A stretch of 64,000 nucleotides of DNA from Candidatus Nitrosotalea okcheonensis. Lineage in GTDB: Archaea; Thermoproteota; Nitrososphaeria; Nitrososphaerales; Nitrosopumilaceae. The notes beneath the pieces are model-generated. The model ran no database searches, had not been told where the DNA came from, and saw nothing but the letters and a program-made list of their open reading frames with translations. The position numbers and the translations under genes were made by a program. Below, piece by piece: positions 24,756 through 34,238 of the stretch (positions within the stretch are counted from its first letter, which is position 1; each line of letters opens with the position of its first letter). Location: the NCBI RefSeq assembly GCF_900177045.1, contig NZ_LT841358.1, positions 1,203,396 through 1,267,395 on the forward strand. Reading direction: 5' to 3'.

Positions 24756-24798
24756 TACGAAAGAGCAAATTGACATGCGCTATAAAATAGTATAGAGG

Positions 24799-25437
24799 TT
24801 AGCAGTAAGCATTGTAACAGCTGTCAAGTAAGAGGTTTTGAGCCGCCAATGATTTGCTAGCTATTTCCACTAGTTCGTCTTCTCTAGATGCAGGAGTTTT
24901 TTCCAAGATTTTTCTCCAGAGAGCAGCATGTCGTATGTCAGCTTCTGCGTGAAGTCTGAAATATTCTATTGCATCATCATCTGAAAGACCATAGAATTTT
25001 CTCAGTCCATCTATTTTTGATAAGCTAATCTTTGGTATTTCTTGCTCCAAAGCATACATCGCAGAAGCCCCGCCCTCAAATGTATTCATCAGACATGAAA
25101 GATTTGAAATGGCTTGTTGTGTATAGTCAAGGCCTGCATATTGTCTTAGTTCATTTTGTGACACTCCTAATGCTGCTGCAAATTTTATCCATGGTTCTAT
25201 ATGTTCAGACTCCTCGTCTCTATTCGCGGCAATTTTATTCTTGATTTCAGATGGACTATTCTCCATCACTTGTCCTACAAATGATGGAACGGATTTTACT
25301 AGCTGAAAATATTCTTTTGAATAACCGCTAAGAGCATCTATTGATAACTTGCCTTCATTCCACATTACATAGAATTTGTGCTTTAACAAACTCTGATCTT
25401 CAATTATCTTGTCAATTCTTGTAATAAGAGAACTCAT
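24799..25437 (-). CDS. CADD-like / TenA-PqqC-fold protein, putative folate (pABA) synthesis
   Basis: A helical protein of about 212 residues of the heme-oxygenase-like TenA/PqqC superfamily, closest in feel to the CADD family. It has LLKHKFYVMWNEGKLSIDAL near the N-terminus, NRDEESEHIEPWIKFAAALG with metal-ligand Glu/His, and FRLHAEADIRHAALWRKIL with the second Glu/His set. Bacterial CADD makes the p-aminobenzoate part of folate from its own tyrosine. The frame is open far upstream across a tRNA gene, which is not coding. The ATG at 25437 with a TATA-like ttttttattg about 26 bp upstream is the start. The function is inferred from family. Confidence 0.72.
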   Translation of the reverse strand: MSSLITRIDKIIEDQSLLKHKFYVMWNEGKLSIDALSGYSKEYFQLVKSVPSFVGQVMENSPSEIKNKIAANRDEESEHIEPWIKFAAALGVSQNELRQYAGLDYTQQAISNLSCLMNTFEGGASAMYALEQEIPKISLSKIDGLRKFYGLSDDDAIEYFRLHAEADIRHAALWRKILEKTPASREDELVEIASKSLAAQNLLLDSCYNAYC

Positions 25438-25521
25438 AATAATTGTCAAATTCCAGCAATAAAAAAATCTTTGGAATGGCTTCAAAAGGATTTTATGGAT
25501 ATAAAATAGGATGCAATTTGG

Positions 25522-25612
25522 GCTCCAGTGGTGTAGACCGGTCAAGCATGTGGGACTTTCAATCCTACGACCCGGGTTCAAATTCTTTATGATGAAAATC
25601 CCGGCTGGAGCA
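25522..25612 (+). tRNA. tRNA-Glu (TTC) with a 16-nt intron in the T-loop
   Basis: Acceptor GCTCCAG pairs with CTGGAGC. Anticodon stem GTGGGA/TCCTAC encloses CTTTCAA, anticodon TTC. The T arm is interrupted: CCGGG-TTCAAAT is followed by about 16 extra bases (25584-25599, boundary shiftable by a base or two) before CCCGG. Removing them gives a normal 75-nt tRNA with T-loop TTCAAAT. CCA follows at 25613-25615. Introns outside position 37/38 are processed by the archaeal splicing endonuclease at bulge-helix-bulge folds. A tggatataaaa promoter block lies at about 25495-25505. Confidence 0.9.
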
Positions 25613-25668
25613 CCACCTTTCAAAAGCATTAATATTCTAACTAGGGTTACGGTTGCTAGTGTAAATTC

Positions 25669-26520
25669 TTGGATAGAAAGAATTTTGAAATAAATCCGCT
25701 CATAAAAGACTTTGAAAATTACATAGCCAAGGTTGACGATGCAATCAAACAAGAATTAGAGCTATATTCTGCCTCAGAATTTTTCGAGCCGTTGCAGTAT
25801 TCTCTAGAAGGCGGTAAGAGAATAAGACCGCTAATTCTCATCTTGTCTGCAGAAAGTGTAGGAAAGTGTGATGGAAATGCATATTCTGCATCATGTGCTG
25901 TAGAACTATTACACACCGAGTCTGTAATTCATGATGACATCATCGATAATGAAATTCTAAGAAGAAGAAAGGATCCTTTTCATATAAAGTACGGATATAA
26001 CACCAGCATCATAACAGGAGATTTTGTCTTAGGTTTAATTTTGAATATTTCATCTCGTCTGGATAATGCAAGAATAGGAAGAGAACTTGCAATTACTGCA
26101 ATGATGATGAGTGAGGGAGAGATGATTGAAACTAGATTAGAGACAAGTGAAGATGTTACTTTTGATGACTATGTCAAGGTGATGGAGTACAAGACAGCTA
26201 CTGCATTCGAAGCAGCGGCAAAGATTGGAGCCATATTAGGCGGAGGTACAGAAGAACAAATTTTAGCACTTGCAGAATATGGCAAAAATATGGGAATAGC
26301 ATATCAAATTAGAGATGATTTGCAAGACTGGAACAATGAAGACAAGTTATTCAATACACTGATCAAGAAAAGCTCTGATCCGCGCATTGTATTTGACCGG
26401 ATGGATATAATGCTCAACAATTATTCCAAGAAAGCAAAGACAGCATTAAGAAAAATTAATGACGGTCCTGCTAGAACAAGATTAGAAAGTCTTCTAGACT
26501 TGACTATGCTTAGTGTATAA
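25669..26520 (+). CDS. Polyprenyl diphosphate synthase (geranylgeranyl-PP synthase type)
   Basis: A 283-residue class I isoprenyl synthase. GGKRIRP lies near residue 48. The first Asp-rich motif is DDIID in HDDIIDNEILRRR (89-93), and the second is DDLQD in YQIRDDLQDWNNEDKL (about 217-221). It condenses isopentenyl-PP with allylic diphosphates, supplying chains for ether lipids or quinones. The residues before the first Asp motif set product length, but I cannot fix it. The start is a TTG at 25669 with TATA-like attaatatt about 35 bp upstream. It overlaps the convergent nuoN end by 11 bp. Confidence 0.9.
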   Translation: MDRKNFEINPLIKDFENYIAKVDDAIKQELELYSASEFFEPLQYSLEGGKRIRPLILILSAESVGKCDGNAYSASCAVELLHTESVIHDDIIDNEILRRRKDPFHIKYGYNTSIITGDFVLGLILNISSRLDNARIGRELAITAMMMSEGEMIETRLETSEDVTFDDYVKVMEYKTATAFEAAAKIGAILGGGTEEQILALAEYGKNMGIAYQIRDDLQDWNNEDKLFNTLIKKSSDPRIVFDRMDIMLNNYSKKAKTALRKINDGPARTRLESLLDLTMLSV

Positions 26521-27997
26521 CTGGCAGTCCACTCATAATAGGAACAGCCGATTTTGCAAATTCGATAACTGGATCTGGATAGATACCTATTCCAACTATG
26601 AAGATTATTGAGAATATCATAACTGCAATTACTGATTTTGGTTCCTTTAGTCTCTTGTTTGACTCTCCTTCTTCAAAGTACATTTTTCTAATTATCCAAC
26701 CATAATAAGCAAGTGAGAGTGCACTGTTAAGAACTCCTGCCACTGCAAGATATGGAGCCCATGACAAAGTATGACCCGCATCTATTGCAGAACCAAACAA
26801 CATTAGTTTACTCCAAAATCCATTAAGTGGTGGTACACCAGCTAGTGCAAGTAACGAAATTGTAAGACCGAGTGCAGTGATAGGCATTCTTTTGCCAAGA
26901 CCTTTTATCTTTTCAATATGAGTAACACCAAGAGTTGTAACTATTCCTGCAACAGCAATGAAAGTAGATGCCTTCATTACAGAATGATTCAAGATGTGGA
27001 ACAACGAGGCCTGAATTCCAATGGGTGAGACTGGCGCTACACTGAGACCAATCAGAATGTATCCTGCTTGTCCGATGCTGGAATAAGCCAGCATTCTTGT
27101 GAGATTTCTTTGTTTGATTGCGGCCAAGTTTCCTACAGTCATGGTCACAATGGCAATGACTGCAAGTGCAAACGCCCAGTGAAGATTGAGTGCTATTGCA
27201 CCCATGATTATTACTCTCAGGGCGGCAGCAAAACCTGCTTTCTTTGTACCAGCTGCAAGTAATGCAGCTATTGTTGGAGGAGCGCCTTCGTATGCATCAG
27301 GCAACCACATGTGGAATGGAACTAGTCCTATTTTGAATCCAAAACCAGCTATGAACATGCCAACAGCAAGTATTGCGAGAGGCATCATGTCGGGTCCAAG
27401 CTTTGAGAACCCAACAATTACCTGTTCTATGTTTGTAGAGCCAGTTAGACCATATGCAATTGAAATTCCATAGATTATGATTCCAGATGATAACGCACCA
27501 AATAGGAAATATTTGATTGCGGCTTCATTTGACGAGGGATCTTTTTTGAGATATCCAGCCAAGACATATGTTGGGATACTCATGAGTTCCCATGCAATGA
27601 ACAGCATTACAAGATCAGTAGAGTATGCAATCAGTATCATTCCAACTGACGAAAGTAGAATTAATGAATAGTATACTGCAGGATTGGCTCTTTTACGCAT
27701 ATAGCTAAACGAGCCAACTGTTGTCATTATTCCAACAATCAACATTGCAATTGCAAAGAATGATCCAAACTTGTCATCAACTAGAACATTTGATGAGAAA
27801 ATTGCAGACTGGGTTACGTGTTTTGTAATTATTTGGTAGATAACAAATCCAATTGCTGCAAGTAATGCGCCAAGAGTTATAGCACCATAAACAGATGAAC
27901 CTTTTTCTTTTCTTGCTACATTAATTACTGGAATTAGTACTCCCACTGCTCCAAGTATCAAAGTTAACATGATTGGTGTTGATGTAAAGTCTATCAT
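26510..27997 (-). CDS. nuoN: Complex I subunit NuoN
   Basis: A 495-residue antiporter-like membrane subunit, about 14 helices. Family signatures are WELMSIPTYVLAGY, FFLFGALSSGIIIYG-type helices, the LVPFHMWLPDAYEGAP loop and the discontinuous helix with ALRVIIMGA. It pumps protons in complex I. It is the last gene of the nuoABCDHIJKMLN operon and ends in an 11-bp overlap with the convergent prenyl synthase. The intergenic gap to nuoL is 10 bp. Confidence 0.93.
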   Translation of the reverse strand: MIDFTSTPIMLTLILGAVGVLIPVINVARKEKGSSVYGAITLGALLAAIGFVIYQIITKHVTQSAIFSSNVLVDDKFGSFFAIAMLIVGIMTTVGSFSYMRKRANPAVYYSLILLSSVGMILIAYSTDLVMLFIAWELMSIPTYVLAGYLKKDPSSNEAAIKYFLFGALSSGIIIYGISIAYGLTGSTNIEQVIVGFSKLGPDMMPLAILAVGMFIAGFGFKIGLVPFHMWLPDAYEGAPPTIAALLAAGTKKAGFAAALRVIIMGAIALNLHWAFALAVIAIVTMTVGNLAAIKQRNLTRMLAYSSIGQAGYILIGLSVAPVSPIGIQASLFHILNHSVMKASTFIAVAGIVTTLGVTHIEKIKGLGKRMPITALGLTISLLALAGVPPLNGFWSKLMLFGSAIDAGHTLSWAPYLAVAGVLNSALSLAYYGWIIRKMYFEEGESNKRLKEPKSVIAVMIFSIIFIVGIGIYPDPVIEFAKSAVPIMSGLPVIH

Positions 27998-28007
27998 TTT
28001 CTATCTC

Positions 28008-30092
28008 CTAAATTAACAACAGGAATACTACGATTAGTATACCTACCCCAAAGATGTAAAGATAAGATTGAGAAACTCCTGTCTGCGTAGCCTGCATTAT
28101 TCTTGCACCTCCAGCCATAGTCTTCTCTGGAACCACATTGAATCCCTCTAATACAATATTCTCAAAGTACTTGTAGAGACCCCTTGCAATGTATAGCGGG
28201 GCTACCACAAACCCCCAATAGATTAATGCATTGAGATACCATCTGTTTAGGAAGAACTTGTGAATAGCGTAAAAGAATATGTTTGAATTTACAAATTTAA
28301 CCGGATCAGCAAATCTTCCAATATAGAAGACATAGCCCAGTCCAAATCCAATTGCAAATGCAGCCAGTGAGGCCATAAGAGCTATAGGATTGACACCTTC
28401 TAGGAATCCGCCAAGTAATGGTTGTGATCCAATTGCAACAGCCCCAACATCAGACTTTATTCCAAAGGTTGAACCCAAGTAATTAACAAAGAGATCATGT
28501 ATCTGGTGTTCAAATGCAAGACCCATTACACCTACTCCAATTGTCAATACAGCAAGTATTCCATATGGAACCCACATTGAAGGACCAGCTTCGTGTACAT
28601 GGTGTCCTTCCTTTTCTAATTCTTCAATATGCTTGCTTTTATTACCAAAGAATACTAATCCAATCATCCTGGTTGTATAGAATGCCGTTATCACTGCAGT
28701 GACTACTGCAATTGTAAATAATGGAAGTGCCCAGGTGTTACCTGATTGATAAACTGCTGCAAATATGGCATCTTTACTCCAGAAACCTGTTGTGATAAAT
28801 GGAGCTCCCATCAAGCCGAGACCGGCTGCCCACATGAAGATATAGGTCTTTTTCATGTATTTTCTCAGACCTCCCATATCGGTCATAAACCTAGAACCTA
28901 CAACGTGTAATATAGAACCCGCAGCCATGAACAACGATGCCTTGAACATGGCATGTGAAATCAAATGGAAGAATCCAGCTGTATAACCATCAACAAATTG
29001 TTTTGAAAGACCAGCAACACCGAGAGCCATCATCATGTATCCTATCTGAGAACCAGTAGAGTATGCAAGAACTTTCTTTATTTCCGGATGTACCATTCCT
29101 TGTGTAGCAAGAAGAAGTGCAGTTATTGCCCCTACCCATGCTATTACCTCAAAGAACTGATCCATATTGATTCCAATTGCAGCCAATGCAAAGAATAGAG
29201 GAGCTAATCTTGCTACCAAAAATACACCGGCCTTTACCATTGTTGCAGCATGAATGAGTGCTGAAACTGCAGTAGGTCCTGTCATTGCTTCAAGTAGCCA
29301 TTCATTTAGTGGAAATTGTGCAGATTTTCCTATTGCGCCACCAAACAACAAGACAGCGGCCGGAATCAACAAATGCTGTGCAGACATGGCAGTTGCCCAG
29401 CTAGTATTTTCAGTTAATTCCCTAAATCCAAAGGTACCTGCAAATGCAAAGATCAGGAACATGCCAGCCAGCATCATGATATCACCAACCTTGGTCATGA
29501 TGAATGCCTTCATTCCAGAATGAGTCGGAGAATAATAGTCTATGAGACCAAGCACGTGTCGTCCTTCTGTTCCAACATAATCCTTCTTCTTGTCCCTATA
29601 CCAAAATCCTACCAATGCATATGATGCAAGGCCTACTCCTTCCCAACCAAAGAAGAGTTGCAAAAAGTTATCAGACAAAACAATAAGCTGCATTGAACCC
29701 AAGAAGAATGCCATCCAGAAGAAGAATCTAGTTAGATCCTTGTCTCCTTTCATGTATCCAGTACTATATACAAATATCAAAAATGAAATCCAAGCAACAA
29801 CATTGCTCATCAGTACAGCAAGTGGATCAGCTAAAACTCCAGCCTTTAGTCCAATTGATGAGATCCAAGGAATTTGGTTGTGTATCTCATGATTACCAAG
29901 GGCTGCCGGAAGAAGGGTCATGGCAGAGATTGCACTTGCAAGAGCAAATGCTACTGCAACAAAGCCAGTTGCACGTTTGGAAGCTTTTCCAACAGCTGGT
30001 ATTACAACAGCTGCAATAAATGGCAGTATCCAAATTGCCCATACTCGAAGGTCTCCCAATCCAGAAATGAAATCAAAAGATAAAATTGCCAT
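28008..30092 (-). CDS. nuoL: Complex I subunit NuoL
   Basis: A 694-residue antiporter-like subunit with the usual NuoL features: FFGWEGVGLASYALVGFWY, FPLNEWLLEAMTGPTAVSALIHAATMVKAGV and the long C-terminal extension that becomes the lateral helix. It is slightly longer than bacterial NuoL. Conserved Lys and Glu of the proton path are visible in these segments. It lies between nuoM and nuoN, with gaps of 3 and 10 bp. Confidence 0.95.
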   Translation of the reverse strand: MAILSFDFISGLGDLRVWAIWILPFIAAVVIPAVGKASKRATGFVAVAFALASAISAMTLLPAALGNHEIHNQIPWISSIGLKAGVLADPLAVLMSNVVAWISFLIFVYSTGYMKGDKDLTRFFFWMAFFLGSMQLIVLSDNFLQLFFGWEGVGLASYALVGFWYRDKKKDYVGTEGRHVLGLIDYYSPTHSGMKAFIMTKVGDIMMLAGMFLIFAFAGTFGFRELTENTSWATAMSAQHLLIPAAVLLFGGAIGKSAQFPLNEWLLEAMTGPTAVSALIHAATMVKAGVFLVARLAPLFFALAAIGINMDQFFEVIAWVGAITALLLATQGMVHPEIKKVLAYSTGSQIGYMMMALGVAGLSKQFVDGYTAGFFHLISHAMFKASLFMAAGSILHVVGSRFMTDMGGLRKYMKKTYIFMWAAGLGLMGAPFITTGFWSKDAIFAAVYQSGNTWALPLFTIAVVTAVITAFYTTRMIGLVFFGNKSKHIEELEKEGHHVHEAGPSMWVPYGILAVLTIGVGVMGLAFEHQIHDLFVNYLGSTFGIKSDVGAVAIGSQPLLGGFLEGVNPIALMASLAAFAIGFGLGYVFYIGRFADPVKFVNSNIFFYAIHKFFLNRWYLNALIYWGFVVAPLYIARGLYKYFENIVLEGFNVVPEKTMAGGARIMQATQTGVSQSYLYIFGVGILIVVFLLLI

Positions 30093-30095
30093 TTT

Positions 30096-31652
30096 CTAAA
30101 TCCCCACCAATCCCTTCATGAAAGGAATTATTTGGTTAAAAAATATGTCCGGATATATTCCAATAACAACACTAAATCCTGCCAAGACCATCATTGGGCC
30201 TGTAACATACCAGTTGGCTTCTTTTGTTTTTTCCAGATGTTCTGGAAGTTTTCCAAAGAAGACTCGTTTTATCATCCATAGTATGTATGCCATTGTAATT
30301 ACAGTTGCAACCAAACCTAGACCAAATGTAACCATTCGTATCATTGAGCCTTGTTGAATTGCAGTTTGGAGTGCACCATAAAACATTGTCCACTCTGCCA
30401 TGAATCCACTAGTTGGTGGAATACCCATGAGAGTAAGGGCACCAATCATTGCGCAAACTGCTGTTATCGGCATTTTTCCTGCAAGACCTCCCATCTTTGT
30501 TATGCTACGAGTTCCAACTTGCAAAATTATTGCGCCAACCATCATGAACAAGATTACTTTTCCCAGACTGGTAGAGATAAAGAACAGTTCAGAACCAGAA
30601 AGGCCAAGTGCAGAAACAGAACCAATTCCAAATAAAATATATCCCATTTGACTAATGCTAGAATAAGCAAATAATTTTCTAATGTCATCTTGCACCAGTG
30701 CCATTATTCCGCCATAGATCATAGTTATCAAGCCCCAAATATTCAAGGCCAGAGCAAAGTGTTCGTATTGAGCAGGCATTAACATTACTATCAATCTAAA
30801 GAGTCCGTATGCACCAACTCCTAACATAGCTCCAGAGGACAGTGCGTTAAGGGGTGTTGGTGAAGCCCGGTACACATGTGGCAACCACATGTGTACTACA
30901 AATGCTGCCATCTTTACTGCAAGCCCAACTATGATTGCAACGGCTGCAAGTGCGAGAATATGCGGCGGTATACCATGTGTTTTGATGTCTGCATAATTGA
31001 AGCTGCCAACACTGAGACCGATTGAAAGAAAACCAAGCAAAAGAATAACAGCACCAACATGAGTCCAGAAAAAGAACAGTAATGCTACTCTTCGTCTTGA
31101 TTCATACCCCCAAATTGCTAGCATGAAAAATGCCGGAATAAGCATGACCTCAAAGAAGACATAAAATTCTATCAAATTGGTTGCAAGTACGGTTCCAAGC
31201 ATACCCATTGCCATCACTAGGAAGAGTGCATAGTATGCTCCAATTTGGTGATTAACGTGACTTTTTAGAGAAGAGGATTCTATCAGTTCAGTACCGCCTC
31301 CTACCAGTTGTTTTTCAGAATTCATTCGTTCTTCAAATATGGTAGTAATTCTGGAAACCATATACGGTTTTGAGAAGAGTGCCAATACAGTCGATATTAG
31401 GTATATTATGATTGCAAACGGAGAAGCAAGGCCGTCAAGCAATAAACCAAATTCTCCAAATAGTTGAGTCCATTTGTAATGTTCTTCATAGCTTCCTGAA
31501 AGCGCCGGAATAATGACTAGTACAGTGCAATACAGCAGCAACCCAAAACTAAACAATGCTGCGGCAGTAGGCCCAGACTTGCGTCCGATATAATATGCAA
31601 CCGGAGAGAGCAATAGTGGCAGTAACAGAGCCTGCAATAGTACGAATTGCAT
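30096..31652 (-). CDS. nuoM: Complex I subunit NuoM
   Basis: A 518-residue antiporter-like subunit with about 14 helices. It is identified by FYVFFEVMLIPAFFMLAIWGYE, VHMWLPHVYRASPTPLNALSSGAMLGVGAYGL and AYSSISQMGYILFG. It provides one of the proton channels of complex I. The ATG overlaps the nuoK stop region by one base. The position before nuoL (M then L) is opposite to the usual bacterial L-M-N order. Confidence 0.94.
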   Translation of the reverse strand: MQFVLLQALLLPLLLSPVAYYIGRKSGPTAAALFSFGLLLYCTVLVIIPALSGSYEEHYKWTQLFGEFGLLLDGLASPFAIIIYLISTVLALFSKPYMVSRITTIFEERMNSEKQLVGGGTELIESSSLKSHVNHQIGAYYALFLVMAMGMLGTVLATNLIEFYVFFEVMLIPAFFMLAIWGYESRRRVALLFFFWTHVGAVILLLGFLSIGLSVGSFNYADIKTHGIPPHILALAAVAIIVGLAVKMAAFVVHMWLPHVYRASPTPLNALSSGAMLGVGAYGLFRLIVMLMPAQYEHFALALNIWGLITMIYGGIMALVQDDIRKLFAYSSISQMGYILFGIGSVSALGLSGSELFFISTSLGKVILFMMVGAIILQVGTRSITKMGGLAGKMPITAVCAMIGALTLMGIPPTSGFMAEWTMFYGALQTAIQQGSMIRMVTFGLGLVATVITMAYILWMIKRVFFGKLPEHLEKTKEANWYVTGPMMVLAGFSVVIGIYPDIFFNQIIPFMKGLVGI

Positions 31653-31957
31653 TACCCTTTCAAGCTCCTAAAGTCTGCAATGTCAATGTTTCTGTACATC
31701 CTATATGCCACAATCACAAGTGCCAGCCCGACTGCAACTTCTGCTGCAGCTATAGCGATTGAGAAGAGAGCAAATGTTTGCCCTTGGCTGTTTGGTATGT
31801 ATCTTGAAAATGCTACCAAATTGAGATTGGCAGAATTGACAATCATCTCTATGCCAAAAAGCATACGGATTGCATTTCTCTTTACTGCAATTCCATAGAT
31901 TCCAATGGCAAGCAATGCCACTGAAACTAGAATAAAATCAATCAGTGCGTTGGTCAT
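31652..31957 (-). CDS. nuoK: Complex I subunit NuoK
   Basis: A 101-residue subunit with three membrane helices and the invariant Glu in helix 2 within MLFGIEMIVNSANLNLVAF. It forms part of the E-channel that links quinone chemistry to proton pumping. It overlaps the end of nuoJ by 20 bp, which suggests coupled translation. Confidence 0.93.
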   Translation of the reverse strand: MTNALIDFILVSVALLAIGIYGIAVKRNAIRMLFGIEMIVNSANLNLVAFSRYIPNSQGQTFALFSIAIAAAEVAVGLALVIVAYRMYRNIDIADFRSLKG

Positions 31958-32450
31958 CTATAACATCCTCCCTTCTTGCTAGTGTCATTGCCCCGATAAT
32001 TGATGATGCCAAAATTAATGCCATCACTATTAATGCAGGCGAATAATATGTTAGAAAGTCTTCCCCTATCTTTTTGTAATCTACTGCGGACGAATTTGTA
32101 TCCATTGTTTTCAGACCAGAGCCAATGATTATTGTTCCTATACCCAACATAAGTACAATCATCAATCCAATACCAGCATACCTTCTGCGTTTGTCTTCGA
32201 CCTTATTGAAAATAAGTTCTCGTCTGACTAACATGACTGTGAATAATATAAGAACTGCAATTGAACCCACATAAACTGAAAGTTGGAACATTGCTACAAA
32301 TGGTGCATCTAAAAGCAGAAAGAATCCAGCAACACCAGATAATGTAAGCATCAATGCGATTGAGCCATATATCAAAGAGCGTATTTCGAGTGCTACAATT
32401 GCAGAACCAATTGTCAGAACAGATAGAGCTAGAAATACCGAGTCAACCAT
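31938..32450 (-). CDS. nuoJ: Complex I subunit NuoJ
   Basis: About 170 residues with five membrane helices and the conserved glycine-rich helix 3 region (FQLSVYVGSIAVLILFTVML). It sits between NuoK and NuoA at the base of the membrane arm. The frame is open to an ATG at 32468, but the ATG at 32450 (MVDSVFLALSVLTIG) begins directly at the first helix and overlaps nuoI by only 8 bp, so it is preferred. Confidence 0.9.
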   Translation of the reverse strand: MVDSVFLALSVLTIGSAIVALEIRSLIYGSIALMLTLSGVAGFFLLLDAPFVAMFQLSVYVGSIAVLILFTVMLVRRELIFNKVEDKRRRYAGIGLMIVLMLGIGTIIIGSGLKTMDTNSSAVDYKKIGEDFLTYYSPALIVMALILASSIIGAMTLARREDVIDDQRTD

Positions 32451-32940
32451 GTGAAGCACCCCTGTCATCGATCTTTATTTCAACATCTTGTGAAATCTTT
32501 GGCTTTATGGCAAGTTGAGCAGGGGTGTAAATTAAAGCAGATTTTGTAAAAGAAGAAAGCTCATAGTCGTTGGTCATGTAGAGTGCATAGAATGGACATG
32601 CATCAACACATAAGCCACAGAATACACATTTACCGTAATCTATCTGTGGCATTATGGCTTTCTTGTTATGCTTCCACGTCTCATGAACCTTGACCATACT
32701 TATGGCCTCTGCTATCCCCTCACATGCTACCGAGCAAAGCTGACAACCAGTACAGTGCTCATGGAATAGTATGTGCCTTCCTCTCAACCCAGCAATTCCC
32801 ACTCCAGTTTCTGGATTGAATTGAAAGCCATCACCTACAAATTTTAATTTCTGTTCAGGATAGCGTAATGTAAATCGTTTTACCGCAAGATGTTTTACAC
32901 CGGAATTTAGTGCACGTATTATTCCAATTACATTACTCAT
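32443..32940 (-). CDS. nuoI: Complex I subunit NuoI (two 4Fe-4S clusters)
   Basis: A 165-residue ferredoxin-like subunit. The first cluster motif is CTGCQLCSVAC, with Glu replacing the usual Pro after the last Cys. The second is CVFCGLCVDACP. It carries clusters N6a and N6b, which pass electrons to NuoB. NuoE, NuoF and NuoG, which would supply electrons from NADH, are absent from the operon, so the donor must dock here. The start overlaps the nuoH stop by 4 bp (ATGA). Confidence 0.95.
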   Translation of the reverse strand: MSNVIGIIRALNSGVKHLAVKRFTLRYPEQKLKFVGDGFQFNPETGVGIAGLRGRHILFHEHCTGCQLCSVACEGIAEAISMVKVHETWKHNKKAIMPQIDYGKCVFCGLCVDACPFYALYMTNDYELSSFTKSALIYTPAQLAIKPKISQDVEIKIDDRGASHG

Positions 32941-34238
32941 TGCAACAATCCTCCAGGTCCCAAGACACCTGCGTATAGCAATCCGAGAGCTATAAAGATG
33001 TTAATGAATGCAAGACCAATTAGTTTGTACCAACCAGTATGCAATATCATATCTATTCTGACTCGTGGGAAAACTCCACGCGGTAACAGAATTAAGAGTA
33101 TAACTCCTACAGTCTTGATCACAAACCATAGTGTACCATTAAGCATTTCCTGATCAAAGAGTGGTAATCCCGGGAACTTGGCAGTGACAGGACCAATTGT
33201 AATTCCTTGAGTTATTATATCCTGTGGGAACGGTGGCCAGACCATTGGGCCATTCCAACCACCAAGGAATAATACTACAAACAATCCTGCAAATGCATAT
33301 AGTTTCAAATAGGTTCCAAGTTGAATTAATCCATACATCATTCCAGAGAACTCTGTTAGCCATCCTGCAACTATCTCGCTTTCTGCTTCAGGAAGATCAA
33401 ATGGAACTCTTTCAAGTTCTGCCAATATGGTAATGAAAAATACTATAGCACCAATTGGAAGAAAAGCTATCCACCAATAGTGTTCTTGTGACACTACAAT
33501 TTGTGAAAGATTCAGACTTCCAGAAAGTATCACTACTCCAAGAAGTGAAAGTATCAATGGAATTTCAAAAGCAACCATTTGATGGAGTGCCCTAAGACCT
33601 CCGATGAATGTCCATTTACTATTTGCTGCCCATGCAGTAAGTACAGCAATTATCGGGAAGAAACCAATTACTGCAAACACTGCTAAAAGTCCAACATTTG
33701 GATTTGCAACTACCCACCCCGGAGCAACTGGAATAAGAGAAACAAATGCACCGGCGGCACCAACAAATAACAATGGACCGAGCCAGAAAATTGGCTTGTC
33801 AGCTTTTGCAGGAATAATGATTTCTTTGCTCATTAGCTTAAAGCCATCACCCATCAGTTGCAATATTCCTTCTATTTTTCCACAATAGAGTGGACCAACG
33901 CGGAGTTGTATTTTTGCAAGGAATTTTCTTTCAACAAATATTGTTGCAGCAGCAAGCAAAGCAGCAAACCCAAATCCTGGAAATGCCATAACTTTGAAGA
34001 TAGTAGTATGCATAAAGCTCTTGACAATTGGCAAAGTACGCGATGGATCTGCCATCCATGTCATTGCCAAATAAGGTGTCATCAGTTGGTTGTTAATTAC
34101 AGGCAGCTTGATGTAAAACAAGACGATAAAGACTATTGGCAATCCAACTAGACTGAAGATCAGAATGACCCAGAATATCAGATCAAATAAGGAACCTATG
34201 AATCGACTTAACCTAAACTGCGGTGCAATAGTTGACAT
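32937..34238 (-). CDS. nuoH: Complex I subunit NuoH
   Basis: A 433-residue membrane subunit at the quinone chamber, with eight or more helices. Family motifs are ERKFLAKIQLRVGP, ELERVPFDLPEAESEIVAGWLTE-type sequence, and GGWNGP. It has an N-terminal extension of about 60 residues with an extra helix relative to bacterial NuoH. It starts one base after nuoD ends. Confidence 0.95.
   Translation of the reverse strand: MSTIAPQFRLSRFIGSLFDLIFWVILIFSLVGLPIVFIVLFYIKLPVINNQLMTPYLAMTWMADPSRTLPIVKSFMHTTIFKVMAFPGFGFAALLAAATIFVERKFLAKIQLRVGPLYCGKIEGILQLMGDGFKLMSKEIIIPAKADKPIFWLGPLLFVGAAGAFVSLIPVAPGWVVANPNVGLLAVFAVIGFFPIIAVLTAWAANSKWTFIGGLRALHQMVAFEIPLILSLLGVVILSGSLNLSQIVVSQEHYWWIAFLPIGAIVFFITILAELERVPFDLPEAESEIVAGWLTEFSGMMYGLIQLGTYLKLYAFAGLFVVLFLGGWNGPMVWPPFPQDIITQGITIGPVTAKFPGLPLFDQEMLNGTLWFVIKTVGVILLILLPRGVFPRVRIDMILHTGWYKLIGLAFINIFIALGLLYAGVLGPGGLLQ

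Noticed and set aside
24485..24790. 101-codon plus-strand ORF
   Set aside because: It runs through the sRNA and the tRNA gene and has no protein-like composition.
25438..25752. N-terminal extension of the CADD-like protein across the tRNA-Glu gene
   Set aside because: The open frame passes through the antisense of a clear tRNA and its promoter. The ATG at 25437 has its own TATA-like box and starts the homologous domain.
26510..30092. Long antisense ORFs within the nuo genes
   Set aside because: They mirror membrane-protein codon patterns on the other strand and have no independent start signals.
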